Part shown: piece by piece, positions 33,367-43,800 of the stretch
Position numbering within the stretch: the stretch's first letter is position 1
Layout: each line of letters begins with the position of its first letter
Assembly (NCBI GenBank): GCA_014529385.2
Contig: CM043969.1
Coordinates: forward strand, 28,411,946 to 28,471,945
Reading direction: 5' to 3'
Origin: Adiantum capillus-veneris
Lineage: Eukaryota > Streptophyta > Polypodiopsida > Polypodiales > Pteridaceae
Length of the DNA stretch: 60,000 bases
The notes under the pieces: model-generated
Databases searched by the model: none
What the model was told of the DNA's origin: nothing
Seen by the model: the letters and a program-made list of their open reading frames with translations, nothing else
Made by a program: the position numbers and the translations under genes

Positions 33367-33369
<3 letters not shown>

Positions 33370-33414
<45 letters not shown>
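33370..33414. repeat. (CT)n microsatellite
   Basis: About 22 units at the right edge of the hAT remains. Confidence 0.95.
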
Positions 33415-33418
<4 letters not shown>

Positions 33419-33789
33419 AACAAAAGAGAGAGAACATAAGAGAACATAACAACATATTGTACACATATTCACTATTTGTTCCAACAAACAGAGATTTTAC
33501 ATATCAAAAAGAGGTTTTAATTACTAATCTTGAGATTTAAGATACCAAAAGAGCTATGCATTGTTTGGGAGATTTAATTTAAATCATGGGCTTGTTCTCC
33601 AAAGAGATCAGATACACGAAATTCTGAAGTGCCAACTGAATCACTTGCTCCGGCATTGCCCATCTCTTCTTTGGGCACATGCCCAAAACTTGCCTCGTAC
33701 CATGCCAACTTTCTCTCTAGCTCAGCTATACGAGCGTGCAACATGGCTGGGGTCTCTCCTTGACTTGCCAAATCCACGCCTTGGGTTGC
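33415..33789. other. Stretch without a supported gene
   Basis: A 67-codon minus frame (33574-33777; ARIAELERKLAWYEASFG) looks like a short helix but has no family I recognise. Confidence 0.4.
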
Positions 33790-34300
33790 AAGCTACTGGG
33801 ACATTTCTTATTTCAAAGGCGAAGGTGGTGTTATTGTATTTGGTGGATATGAATGCTCGCACAAAAACATTGCCACCACATGATACTCAACAATTTGATA
33901 TGACGTACATTTCAAGGGAGTTGGAGGAAGTTCACTTGTATGATCGTACTTCAATGGATGAGAAAGAGCCACATCACTATGGAAAGTTAATTTTACACGT
34001 GTAATAGCACGGGTATGCTCATTGCCAATGGTGTATAATTGTGGAGTGGAACCAATGGATTTACATGTAGGAAACATAATGGGGACATTGTAATTGGCTA
34101 TATGCTACTCTCCGAAGTCATAATGAATCACATAAAGAGTTTTATGTTTGGCCAATGGACCTCAAAATCCGACCATTGGACCTTATGTATTGACCTTTCA
34201 TGTGGAGAAGCAACTAAGCATGATAATCTCAGCCAAAGGGAAGAGAAATTATCACTATGAATGGATTTCAAACAGGCACCAATGTACATTGAAATGGGTT
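33790..34300 (+). pseudogene. LINE endonuclease remains
   Basis: VDMNARTKTLPPHDTQQFD ... HYGKLILHV near 33840-34000, then NGFTCRKHNGDIVIGYMLLS and WTSKSDHWTLCIDLSC near 34040-34205. The SDH block is the C-terminal catalytic His motif of apurinic-type LINE endonucleases. The N-terminal part is missing or unrecognisable, and a stop (TAA 34002) separates the two pieces. Confidence 0.7.
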
Positions 34301-34526
34301 CCTCCATGAGAACACGAACTATGTAAGGATTTCCTCCATGCACTAAATGGGAAGCTTTCAAGAAAGTTATTTATTCTTGTGCCTAAGAATGCTTTTCCAT
34401 AAAGCATCTCCATGGTATCAATAAAGATAGATCACACAAAAGGTGGTTTGATAAAGAATGTCAAGATGCTCGAAAGTCCTTGATAAAGCTTGATGCAACT
34501 ATGGACAAAGACAACTATCAAAGCAT

Positions 34527-35870
34527 TTGCATACATACAAAGCATTGATTCAAAAGAAGAAAATAAGATGGGAAGTAAAGCAACAACTTTTTCAAGTCCA
34601 AGAAAAGGCACATGCATGTGAAAGATTTTGGAGAAACTTGAGGGGCAAGCGGGTTGAGAATTTTGATAACTTGACTCTTGTGGATATGTACACACATTGT
34701 AGGCAATTATATGAGCAATCAAATGTTGAAAAAATGATATTTTATGGTTCAATCCCATGTATGCCCTCTTTTTTTACTATTGAGGATGTATGCGGTGGGC
34801 TTGAAAAGTTGGCCACTCACAAAGCGAGAGATCTTCAAGGCCCGAGATGATCAAATGGACGGGAGATTTTACCCATGAGTGGATGTGTGATATGTTCAAC
34901 CTTGCACTTCAACATGGTATGCCTTATGATTGGAGTACTAATTGGGTTAAGCCATTGCATAAAGGAGGGGATGTACAGAGTGTAACCAACTACCGGACTA
35001 TAATGATTGGATCTCTTATGGAAAATTTGTTTGGGTGCATAATGGAGATGAAATTGAATGATTGGGTTGAAGAGAATGAGAAGTTTGCAAAAGAACAAGT
35101 GGGTTTTTGTCGATGCCATAGCACCATTGATCATCTTGTCACTGTTCGTGCTCTCATGGAGGAAATTCAGCTGAAAGGAAAGCAATTGTATTTTATTTTT
35201 TTTGTGGACTTTAAGAAAGCCTTTGATATGATTCCATGTGACAATTTGTGGACAAGGATGGAAGAACTCCAAGGGCCAAGTGAGTTTATGCTTGGCAGTT
35301 TCTCGAATCTATGAGAAGGTGATTTGTCAATTGCGCATGGGAAGAGAAATATCAAAAAAAATTGTAAGCAATATTGGGGTTAAACAAGGATTTCCATTGT
35401 CACCAACTCTCTTTGGTCTATGCATCAATCAATTGGAACAAATGGTACTTGACTTTATGCAAGAAGAAGGCATTGAAGAGGTCACTATTTGCAATGCGGT
35501 AATCATGTTTTTGTTGTATGGGGATGATGAAGTGCTTCTAGCACACACTTTAGAAGATGCACAAAATCTTATGGTTGTCATTGAGAACTTTTGCTTGCAT
35601 AGTGGGCTGATTGTGAATGAATCAGAAACAAAGGTTATGCTTGTGAAAACCAAACATAAGGAGAAGCCATGCATTGTGTACAACAATGAGACACTTGAAG
35701 TTGTTGAGAGCTTTAAGTACCTTGGCCTTGAGATTCCGTCCAATCACAAGTGGCATGAATGTGCTATGCATCGTTTGGAAGCGGGAAAGAGAGCATATTA
35801 TGCATTTGAGGACATGTGTAATGCAGGAAGTGTTGGGTTCTCAAGAAGTATCTTTTTGATGCATTGGTGA
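34527..35870 (+). pseudogene. LINE reverse transcriptase (YGDD box)
   Basis: Pieces in three frames. The first holds WVKPLHKGGDVQSVTNYRTI, EQVGFCRCHSTIDHL and IFFVDFKKAFDMIPCDNLW (first catalytic Asp). The second holds VKQGFPLSPTLFGLCINQLE, LLYGDDEVLLAHT (active-site box at about 35515) and VNESETKVMLVKTK. A frameshift near 35300 separates them. The catalytic Asp residues are all present in the separate pieces. Confidence 0.88.
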
Positions 35871-36741
35871 CATTGGTTCTTCTTTACGGAGTTGAAACAT
35901 GGGGAGGGAGCATCTCAAAGTCTACTTGGAAAGAGTTTGAAAATGTCCAAAAGAGTTTTCTTACAAACTTTCTCCAAGTTAAGACACAAACACAGTATAT
36001 GCTCCTACTTCTTGAGTCGGGATCTCTTCCAATTGAGGTTATGGGCATGGAACGGGTTGTTGAGTACATGATAAAGATGCGTCAAAACCTCTCACATAGA
36101 CTTCCTACAATTGCATGGGAAGCAAGCAAAAAAGTTCAGGAGATGCATAAAAGCAAGATCTTGAGCACGGGATGGATGCAAGACATAAAGAAGTGGTTTG
36201 GGAGATGGGATGCATTACACTTGCTACATGATGTTTCAATTGACTCCCAAGTGAATGAAGCTTTTCTACAATGCCAATGTATTACGGCTCGGGAAAAATC
36301 CAGTGGGTCACACTTCATACATTACACCACCCGTATTTCCCCCAACTACAAAACCATGTTCTTCGCTGAAAGAGGAAACCATACTCACACTTACATGCTT
36401 GAGCCTATCCCCTTGTCCGTGATATGCACTATCATAGCCATTCGTCTTAGCTACCATTTCCTTTGATGTAAGACAGTGGAGAAGAGTCAAATCAATTGTG
36501 CATATTATGCTCACTGCAAGTTTTAAACTCTGAGTACCACACACTACTAGAGTTCTCAGCTTTTGGTCACATTCGAACTTGCTTCTCTCACATTTTTAGC
36601 CATGACTTAGACCTACACACTTTCCTCTCCCAGCCACAGTGTGGGCTCTCCATTGAGACTCTCATTACCACAATTTTGGAGCATCAAGAGTCACTCATCC
36701 GCCATACACATACTACATCACATGTAACTTTGGTCCCATAG
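35864..36741 (+). pseudogene. LINE C-terminal region with zinc motif
   Basis: Starts LVLLYGVETWGGSISKSTWKE and continues through a Trp/Lys-rich stretch to TAA-like breaks at 36466. A reading-frame change then leads to CILCSLQVLNSEYHTLLEFSAFGH (36496-36580): C-x2-C, His and a Cys-like position as in the terminal finger of this LINE type (the last Cys is Phe here). Confidence 0.7.
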
Positions 36742-36769
36742 GTCATATATGACCTCTGAGGACGATAAT

Positions 36770-36813
36770 AAAATCTATATATCTATTTATCTATCTATCT
36801 TTCAACCACCATC

Positions 36814-36898
<85 letters not shown>

Positions 36899-36921
36899 TA
36901 TTATATATATATATGTGTGTG

Positions 36922-36958
<37 letters not shown>

Positions 36959-36978
36959 CATATGTATATCTATATATA

Positions 36979-37034
<56 letters not shown>

Positions 37035-37151
37035 CATATATATATATGTATATATATATAACCACCCTCTCCCTGTGTGTGTGTGTGTGTGTGTGTGTGT
37101 ACAAGCTCTACCTAAGTGTATCTCCCCCCCACTCTCTCTCTCACTCACTCA

Positions 37152-37197
<46 letters not shown>

Positions 37198-37200
37198 ATC
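36770..37200. repeat. Microsatellite block (TATC, CT, TA, GT, CA)
   Basis: In order: TATC near 36777, CT 36815-36858, TA 36860-36912, GT 36913-36956, TA 36957-37060, GT 37074-37100, CT 37132-37144, CA 37153-37195. Long open frames here are artefacts of the repeats. Confidence 0.95.
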
Positions 37201-37374
37201 AAATCGTTCTTAGTATCGTTGCCGGCATGCATGGAAAATAACTACATGTTGTATACGTTTCAAACGGCTAAAAATAACTAGTGGGCAGTTACTGCACCAT
37301 ATAATTTTGATTGAGAGGTCACTTTCACACTTAATGGGTTGCACAATATTCATTGGCATGCTTATTGTATCACC

Positions 37375-37377
<3 letters not shown>

Positions 37378-37418
<41 letters not shown>

Positions 37419-37620
37419 AGAAGAAGAAGAAGAAGATATAGCCTGTAGTCTGCATACTTCATCATGAGAGAGAGAGAGAGAGAAGAAGAAGAAGAAGAAG
37501 AAGATATAGCCCATAGTCTGCATAGAGAGAGGGGGGGGGAGAAAGAGAGAGAGAAGAAGATAGAACCAACATCCATCAAGAGAGAGAGAGAGACAACAAC
37601 TTAGAGAGAATCACACAAGG
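37378..37620. repeat. GA/GAA repeat units with ATATAGCC-YRTAGTCTGCAT spacer
   Basis: GA run, AAG run, then a spacer, repeated about two to three times (37378, 37465, 37527). Confidence 0.85.
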
Positions 37621-37739
37621 TGACAATGCATAGGGTCTTGCTATCCATCTGAGAAACCCAAATTCTACATATACCTACAAGTATGAGAGAGAGATATAGA
37701 GAGGGAAGTAGATTAAGAGCAAGGAAACGGGAGACATAG

Positions 37740-37997
37740 AGTAGTGTTGTGTGTGTTGAATGCTAAACTAGAAATGGTATGTTATTGGGACTACTACACA
37801 AGCCAAAATGACAACCGCCCATAAATTTTGACGAGTTTCCACAATGGCGCACGGAGACGATTCTACGTTCAGCTAAACATCATACGCGCGCCATAATGAC
37901 ACTTTGTGGCAGATAGAGAGTCAAATATGGGAATGAAACCATGGAGGAGAAATATAGCCAGGGTACAGAGAGGAAAAGAGAGATAGAGAGAGCGGGT

Positions 37998-38079
<82 letters not shown>

Positions 38080-38204
38080 ACGTGTGATAGAAAAGAAATT
38101 TAATGTTGTGGTAAAAAAATTGAGCCCTTGTGTGCACAATGGCACGTAGATATCATTCTATCAATCGATAAATCGTTCCCGCGCGCCATAATGCCACTCT
38201 AAGG

Positions 38205-38295
<91 letters not shown>

Positions 38296-38314
38296 AGAGA
38301 GAAGAATTTTAATG

Positions 38315-38368
<54 letters not shown>

Positions 38369-38497
38369 ATGTGTGATAGAAAAGGATTTTAATGTTGTGG
38401 TAAAAAAACTTGAGCCCTTGTGTAAACAATGGCGTGCGGATATTATTCTATTATCAGTCGCTAAATCGTTTCCGCACGCCATAATGCCACTCTCAAG

Positions 38498-38596
<99 letters not shown>

Positions 38597-38600
38597 TGGC
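37740..38600. repeat. Minisatellite of about 285 bp containing GT and GA tracts
   Basis: The block from GTCCCTACGTGTGATAGAAA to CATAATGCCACTCT occurs at 38074-38200 and again at 38362-38495. A more diverged copy of its second half lies at 37840-37905. GT and GA tracts (37998-38074, 38209-38305, 38317-38364, 38499-38593) separate the copies. Confidence 0.88.
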
Positions 38601-38610
38601 TTACAGGTAA

Positions 38611-39246
38611 ATGAGAAGAACAAAGGCGACTACGAGAAAGGCAGGCAAAGGACCAGGTTTGGTTGCTAAAGGAGGAGAAAGATCTGCTAGTAAAAAGAAG
38701 AGACCAGGAAAGCCCATGAAAATCTTGAAACTTCCAGGATGAATATGCTACAAAGACACATCAAGGAAATCAAGAAGGCTCAGAAATGTATCAAGATTCT
38801 AGTACCAAACCTTCCATTCCAAAGACTATTCAGGTCAATATGTGAGGAAGCATGTTTTGGGATCATGAGGTGGAAACCTGTTGCACTGCTAGCACTACAA
38901 GAGGTAGCAGAAGGTTTTTTGATGGGTCGAATATTTCAATGACATAACAATTGTTGCAGCATATGCACACAGGGTCACGATTATGGACAAGGACAGTGAA
39001 ACTCTGAAAAGACTAAGGTGGAGATATGATAAGGTGCTCCAGCCCAACGAATTTATAGATAATAAAATGAAGGAAATTTTTCTTATTCCTCTATCAAAGC
39101 GAGAGGCGGTGAAGATTGTAGAAGTCACCCACGATGTGAGTACCAGGGTTAGGGCTGAGCAGGAAAATTGGCATGAAGAGGAGATGAATAAACTAAAAGA
39201 GAAGGAAAAGGCAGCAAATGCTATAGAAAAAGAGATCAATAACTAG
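38611..39246 (+). pseudogene. Centromeric-type histone H3-like protein with C-terminal extension
   Basis: Three reading-frame pieces joined by two single-base shifts. Piece 1 (38611-38742) starts MRRTKATTRKAGKGPG, an H3-like basic tail. Piece 2 (38739-38942) is the fold: KEIKKAQKCIKILVPN, LPFQRLFRSIC, then MRWKPVALLALQEVAEGFL. Piece 3 continues with YAHRVTIMDKD and ETLKRLR. Trp before ALLALQE, and a loop 1 one residue longer than canonical H3, are CENP-A/CENH3 features; canonical H3 has Phe there. After the fold a further 75 or so residues form a Glu/Lys-rich helix (EEEMNKLKEKEKAANAIEKE), not found on ordinary H3. No intron is visible, which suggests a retrocopy or a TE-borne gene. A shift near 38738 and another near 38930 break it. 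Confidence 0.82.
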
Positions 39247-39342
39247 CACATTGTTACACAAAATTGATGTCAGCACCAACAAAATTTTGTCATCTATGGA
39301 GGAAGGATCAATAGTAGATATATAGCTAGAAGATGGTATAAT

Positions 39343-39347
39343 AAGAC
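39343..39347. other. Target-site duplication of the copia-like element, left (AAGAC)
   Basis: AAGAC before the 5' LTR; repeated at 41237-41241. Confidence 0.92.
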
Positions 39348-39632
39348 TGTTGGGTATGCAAGCCCGGATTCAGTTAGTGTCTAAGCCCGTGAGTACAAGC
39401 CTCAAGACATGCAGCTATAGACCATCTGTTAGAGTAAAGTTTGCATGGTAATTTTATGCCTTTATTTGTAAGGTCATTTTTTTTTTTAACAAGCCATCAA
39501 TCAATCAAAAGCGTGTTCTTTTGCTGTGTCGACTACTCTCTCTCTCTCTTGATCTCTCGTTCAACTTTCTGCAAGCCTCCTCCATGCCATGGCTTGCCTC
39601 AGGCGGCATCCCCCATAGCCCATATCCTAACA
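39348..39632 (+). repeat. 5' LTR of the copia-like element
   Basis: TGTTGGGTATGCAAGCCC to CCCATATCCTAACA. A CT microsatellite lies near 39535. Confidence 0.93.
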
Positions 39633-39634
39633 TA

Positions 39635-39646
39635 TAGTATCAGAGC
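39635..39646 (+). promoter_or_regulatory. Primer binding site, initiator tRNA-Met type
   Basis: TAGTATCAGAGC, two bases after the LTR, 11 of 12 matches to the usual plant copia PBS TGGTATCAGAGC. Confidence 0.88.
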
Positions 39647-40949
39647 ATAGGCAAGGTGCAGTTCTTGGAGAGAAGCGCAGCAGGTCAGCGTCTGAAAAGG
39701 CCACTATGTGGTGGATCCTAGGGCAAGATCTCAGGTGCTCCAGGCAAACATCTTTGCATGCATATCAAAAGGCATGCTGGTGCAAGCCCAAGTGGTGAAG
39801 CTTCAAGGCACAGACAGAGCATTTCAGAACGCTCGCTACCAAGGCTTGACATCAATAGGAAGTGCAATTTTTCCACGGTGGTTGCAGCAGAGATTTTGAA
39901 GCAACATTTTGAAAGGCTTTAAAATCTATAGCCGATAGGAGAGCATATCAAAAGGGTTTTGAGCTACAGCACTAACACCTACCAATTCGTACTCTAGAGT
40001 CACCTGCGAGCACCCTTTGCCATTGATGCCGCTGCCGTTTTGACTGCTATAGAACTTGGTTTTTTTTTAATTTTCTACCTTATTTGGTCATTAGGCCTCT
40101 AATCAAGAGGGCCTTCACACCTAGAAAGGCTGCAATAAAATTAAAGCCAACTAAGGTGGACAGCTCATCAAAAAAAAAAAAAACTCCAGGTTTCAAGCCC
40201 AGTTGACGACGTCGCCTTACCCTTTCAAGCATTTTCTATTGCACGACACAACCTTGGTTCTCTTGCTACAGCTTCATATCAATCACGCAACCCAGATACT
40301 TGTTCTCCAAAATTTTCAACCGCAGAAATGCAAAATTTGTGGTATGATGCTGACATTAGGTGCGACAGGTTTGGAATCAACAAGCTCGATGCAACCAAGA
40401 TTTTTGGCTACCTACTTGATCAGTGCATGCAAGATAGCATCAATGCCAGGACGTATGAATATGGCAACTCTTTGAAGACTAGGTTAACAGTTGTTTTTTA
40501 CCAATTTAGTGTCATAAGTATGTTTGTTGTTTTTGTCTATTGTCAAAAACAATCATATATTTTCTGTCAAAAGCCTTGTTTTTAGCTTATCAAATGTCAG
40601 TTACAGCCATGTCCAAATTTTGTATGGGAAATAGACATTGCCATCCATAAATGGTAAGATCTCCCCATGTTTTTCTCAGTTCTCAGCCTGTTTTTTATCA
40701 CTTCTCATGAGGTTACTGGGTACACCTTAAACCCAAGGTTTGGAAGTGAACCAAAAACTCCATTTTTTGGTAGCTAATTTTTCAACCTACACCCTATGTG
40801 TTCAAAGGGGGGGTTACTGACATAGCACCAGGTTATGGATACACCAGAAATCCTTGGTTGCAAGAGAACCTAAAACTCACGGTTGACGAGTACACCAAAA
40901 ACTCGAGGTATCATAAGTTGCTTATCTAGTTTGGGCTTGAGGGGGGGGT
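39647..40949 (+). other. Interior of the copia-like element
   Basis: No retroviral domain. An open piece at 40328-40585 (MQNLWYDADIRCDRFGINKLD ... ARTYEYGNSLKTR) reads like real protein up to about 40482, where AG|GTTAAC could be a splice donor. I do not recognise the family. Near 40720-40915, GTACACC-N-AAAACTC-like phrases repeat. A run of eight G at 40941-40948 precedes the 3' LTR. Confidence 0.5.
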
Positions 40950-41236
40950 TGTTGGGTATGCAAGCCCGTATTCAATTAGTGTCTAAGCCTGTGAGAACAA
41001 GTCTCAAAACATGAAGCTATAGACCATCAGCTAGAGTAAAGTTTGCATGGCAATTTTATGCCTTTATATGTAAGGTCATTTGTTTTTTTTTTACAAGCCA
41101 TCAATCGATCAAAAGCATGTTCTTTTGTTGTGTCGACTACTCTCTCTCTCTCTCGCTCTCTCGTTCAACTTTCTACAGGCCTCCTCCACGCCATGGCTTA
41201 CCTTAGGCGGCATCCCCCATAGCCCATATCCTAACA
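40950..41236 (+). repeat. 3' LTR of the copia-like element
   Basis: Same ends as the 5' LTR, and directly followed by the AAGAC duplication. Confidence 0.93.
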
Positions 41237-41241
41237 AAGAC
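41237..41241. other. Target-site duplication of the copia-like element, right (AAGAC)
   Basis: Matches 39343-39347. Confidence 0.92.
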
Positions 41242-41854
41242 TTGCATAATATTCTACGAATATGAAGATATTGCGGGATCTAGATGCTCAAATCACAGAT
41301 TCAGTTGTATATATCTTCCTGAAGTAAGATGCTTTCACCAACTCTAGCATATTTTTATTCAGCCTTGAGGCTAGAGACTAACAACTAGTAAATGTCTTTG
41401 TTGGCGGGTATGCCACGAGCGGACGCTAGCATAGCAAGAACAGAACCAACAACTCTATGTTGGCCGAGGGCAAAGCTTAACATGTAGGCGCATGGAAACA
41501 AGAAGATGGGTGTCAATCACCTTCTCAACCTTCTCAGACAATCTATAATCGAGGAAATCAAATCTAAATGTTCTTATGTACTAGTGAAAGCAATCCGACC
41601 TACGATGCTCATGCTATCCGAATCTAAGCCAAATGCATTCAAAATGTCACAAAACTCACAAGATATACTCTCCTTATCATGAGATCAATACCCTATAACT
41701 GTGACCCGATATCCGCGGAGCTCCAACTACCTCTAGCGACAATCACGTATAAAGACAGTCAGTAAAATATAGGTTACCATTTTTTGTTGCAAATGGTCCT
41801 AATGCGTAGCTCTACTCTCCGTAAATCCATAGGTGCAAAGAACTCACCAAACGG
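41242..41854. other. Host sequence of the copia insertion
   Basis: Before the insertion this was contiguous with 39247-39342, the sequence behind the histone-like ORF. Short open pieces such as MKILRDLDAQITDSVVYIFLK near 41262-41325 might be the remains of a longer coding region, but no family is recognised. Confidence 0.4.
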
Positions 41855-43002
41855 TGTCAGGGGATTTGTGTTCGAAAGGTGAGCCGGGAAGGCGCGGGGC
41901 CTCTGGCTGTGAGAGGTGTGAGGAAGACAGTTGCAGCAGACACAATGAATGTAGACAAAGCTTGAAATTAACAGCTTGAACAAGATCCTGAAGCTTGATT
42001 AACAGTATCGCTGCTTACATTATTTAAAACTCCTTCCATGATTAGAGTGGCTTGGAAGCTTGGATTAGAGTAGCTTATGGTGTCTTTGATTAGATTGGCT
42101 ATGGAAGATTGGATGAGAGTGGGCTATGGAAGCTTGGCTTAGGATTAGAGTGCTCAAAGCTTATGGTTTCCTCCCCGCTAATACAGCAGAGTACGAAAAC
42201 TTGAATATCTCTTAATTGGTGCAGAATTAGCCTCAGTGCGTGAGACGCAAAAATGGTCAAAACACCTTTTTCCTTCTGCAATGGCGGCCTGTTTTGTCCA
42301 GAAACCTGTTTTATGGAAATTTTTCAGAATAGGACTTTTTCGGCCTCCCTCATGCAGAGATGTGAAGTCTCTCACACACTTTCCTTTTTACCAGTGACCA
42401 CATGTCTTCCTCTACCCAAGTTGCCTTATATGTCCTAAGAGCCCTTTCACATGTAAAACCTTTTCTTCAAGCATAAAATCTCTACGCTTAGGCCTTCATA
42501 ACTACATAAAGCATACACTTACTGGATCTCCTTGCTTGTTCTCGAGCCCTGGTCACTGCTCAATAAATGTGTGATCTTCAAATAGACTTTTTCTGCTTCT
42601 CTTTACTCTTTTTTCCATTGTGGAAGCGGAGAGGCACGACAACGGACACTCGGTTTGCAAGAAAACTCACCCGGGAGCTCGTAAGTGAATGGAAGCCCTC
42701 ACCATTGCTAACACGATGGTGGTGTTGCTTTAGTAATGGACCTTATGTAGCGCATGTAGGGAAGAGAAGAAGTCACACTCTCTCTCACTTCCTCTCTCAA
42801 ACACAATGCACAATGAAAACCGGATTTGATTAATTCAAAAGTTGGGTTTAGGGTTACAAAAATTGGCATATATCCATTCATCCTTAGAGGCTTGTTCCCA
42901 CAAAATCTAATGGATCTCAAATATTACAAAAGGTATCATTCCGCTTCAAAAAATAATGATACAACGTATTGCGGAAACTTCTTTTGTGTTCCGCCGTCAA
43001 CA
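41855..43002 (-). repeat. Probable LTR of a minus-strand retrotransposon
   Basis: On the minus strand it begins TGTTGACGGCGGAAC at 43002, right after a purine tract, and may end CCCCTGACA at 41855. Only one copy is in the window, so the far end is a proposal. It carries no PBS I can name beyond 41854. Confidence 0.45.
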
Positions 43003-43016
43003 CTCTCCCCTTTCGC
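43003..43016 (-). promoter_or_regulatory. Polypurine tract before the minus-strand LTR
   Basis: GCGAAAGGGGAGAG on the minus strand, directly in front of TGTTGACGG. Confidence 0.6.
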
Positions 43017-43055
43017 ATCCAGGTGATTTTAGTAGCTTTAGGTACGATTTGTACC

Positions 43056-43796
43056 TTATATTCCAGTTGTATTCTTGACATCTCCTTCATAGATTGGCTC
43101 TATAGCTTTGGCTTCAGCTCTTTTCTTTATTATTATCACCTCATACTTTAGGAGAGGATATGGGAGTGTGGGTTGCATCCATTCCTCCCTAAGCACATTT
43201 GCGGCAAGCCCTTGGACTCCCACAAAATGGAGCATTCTTGATTCCCATTCCAAGCTTGCCTTGTGGTCTTCTGCTGTGGTATTTTCTATCAAGAGCTGGA
43301 GGCGTGTCTCCTCCTCTGCGGTTAGTGATTGTGTTTCTTCTACCACTATCTCCACTTGTTCTTCCTGGTGGTGTTGTATATCCTTGGCACCCTTAGGAAT
43401 TTGCATGGGTTCATCTCTGGCATTTGTCTCCGTTTCATTGGGCCCTAGTTCCAATTCCCATGGCCTTGTGTCTGCTATCTCCTTTTGTAAGTCTACGATC
43501 TGTCGTTGCACCAGTGTATCTTGTTGAGTAGCTTCTTCTACCATGCCAACCATCACCTCTTGCAGTGTTGCCAGATTCTTTTGGAGTTCTTCATGTTCTT
43601 TCTGGAGAGCTTGGTGGTCGGCTTCCATTCTTTCTTTGGCGGCTAGAGACCCTTTTTCCATATGCATTCGATGTCTTTGCTCTAGCCGCAATTCTTTCTG
43701 CAGGGTGGTGAATTGTGCTTCCAAGGATTGTATAACTTGAGAATCTACCCCTGCACTTGCTCGCACCGCCCTTGGTGTAGCCCTTAGTATCCAATC
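43056..43796 (-). CDS. Coiled-coil ORF at the 3' end of a minus-strand LTR element (5'-truncated)
   Basis: About 236 uninterrupted residues; the first listed codon is GTG and the open frame extends upstream to a TGA near 43795, so the true start is missing. The protein is a long Glu/Gln-rich coiled coil (LEAQFTTLQKELRLEQRHRM ... LQKEHEELQKNLATLQEVM), then an acidic region, then a Pro/Leu-rich end (PTLPYPLLKYEVIII). It stops 40 bases before the PPT, so it is the last ORF of an LTR element. It has no protease, RT or integrase motif. Possibly a structural or accessory protein; the family is not recognised. It is cut on its 5' side by the junction with element B at 43801. Confidence 0.6.
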   Translation of the reverse strand, partial: DWILRATPRAVRASAGVDSQVIQSLEAQFTTLQKELRLEQRHRMHMEKGSLAAKERMEADHQALQKEHEELQKNLATLQEVMVGMVEEATQQDTLVQRQIVDLQKEIADTRPWELELGPNETETNARDEPMQIPKGAKDIQHHQEEQVEIVVEETQSLTAEEETRLQLLIENTTAEDHKASLEWESRMLHFVGVQGLAANVLREEWMQPTLPYPLLKYEVIIIKKRAEAKAIEPIYEGDVKNTTGI

Positions 43797-43800
43797 TCAG

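Larger units (their letters stand above)
30081..33367 (+). mobile_element. Decayed hAT element abutting the chromovirus
   Basis: Starts where chromovirus similarity ends, with dense short repeats typical of hAT ends, followed by a leader intron and a BED/DUF659/dimerisation transposase. A matching right terminal inverted repeat and an 8-bp target duplication were not found; the right side runs into a CT microsatellite, so the 3' end may be lost. Confidence 0.75.
33790..36741 (+). mobile_element. Second LINE type with YGDD reverse transcriptase
   Basis: Plus-strand order: endonuclease remains, RT, C-terminal zinc motif. It differs from the L1 at 18400-23740 in sequence, in the YGDD rather than F-A-D-D box, and in the C-terminal region. 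Several frameshifts. No poly(A) tail was found; a TATC/CT/TA microsatellite begins at 36770. Confidence 0.82.
39348..41236 (+). mobile_element. Non-autonomous copia-like LTR element, 1.89 kb
   Basis: Two LTRs of 285 and 287 bp, an initiator tRNA-Met PBS, a G-run before the 3' LTR and a 5-bp target duplication. The 1.3-kb interior has no gag, protease, integrase or RT. It must rely on proteins of a related copia element. LTRs differ at roughly 20 places by eye, so it is fairly old. Confidence 0.92.

Noticed and set aside
36795-38669. Many 60-120 codon ORFs on both strands
   Set aside because: All are translations of GA, GT, TA or CT microsatellites (alternating residues).
38889-38902. CACTACAAGAG as a CACTA terminus
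   Set aside because: It is coding sequence (ALQEV) of the histone-like fold.
43056-43766. Complete 236-aa gene starting at 43766
   Set aside because: The first codon is GTG and the frame continues upstream without ATG to the element B junction; it is a 5'-truncated ORF.
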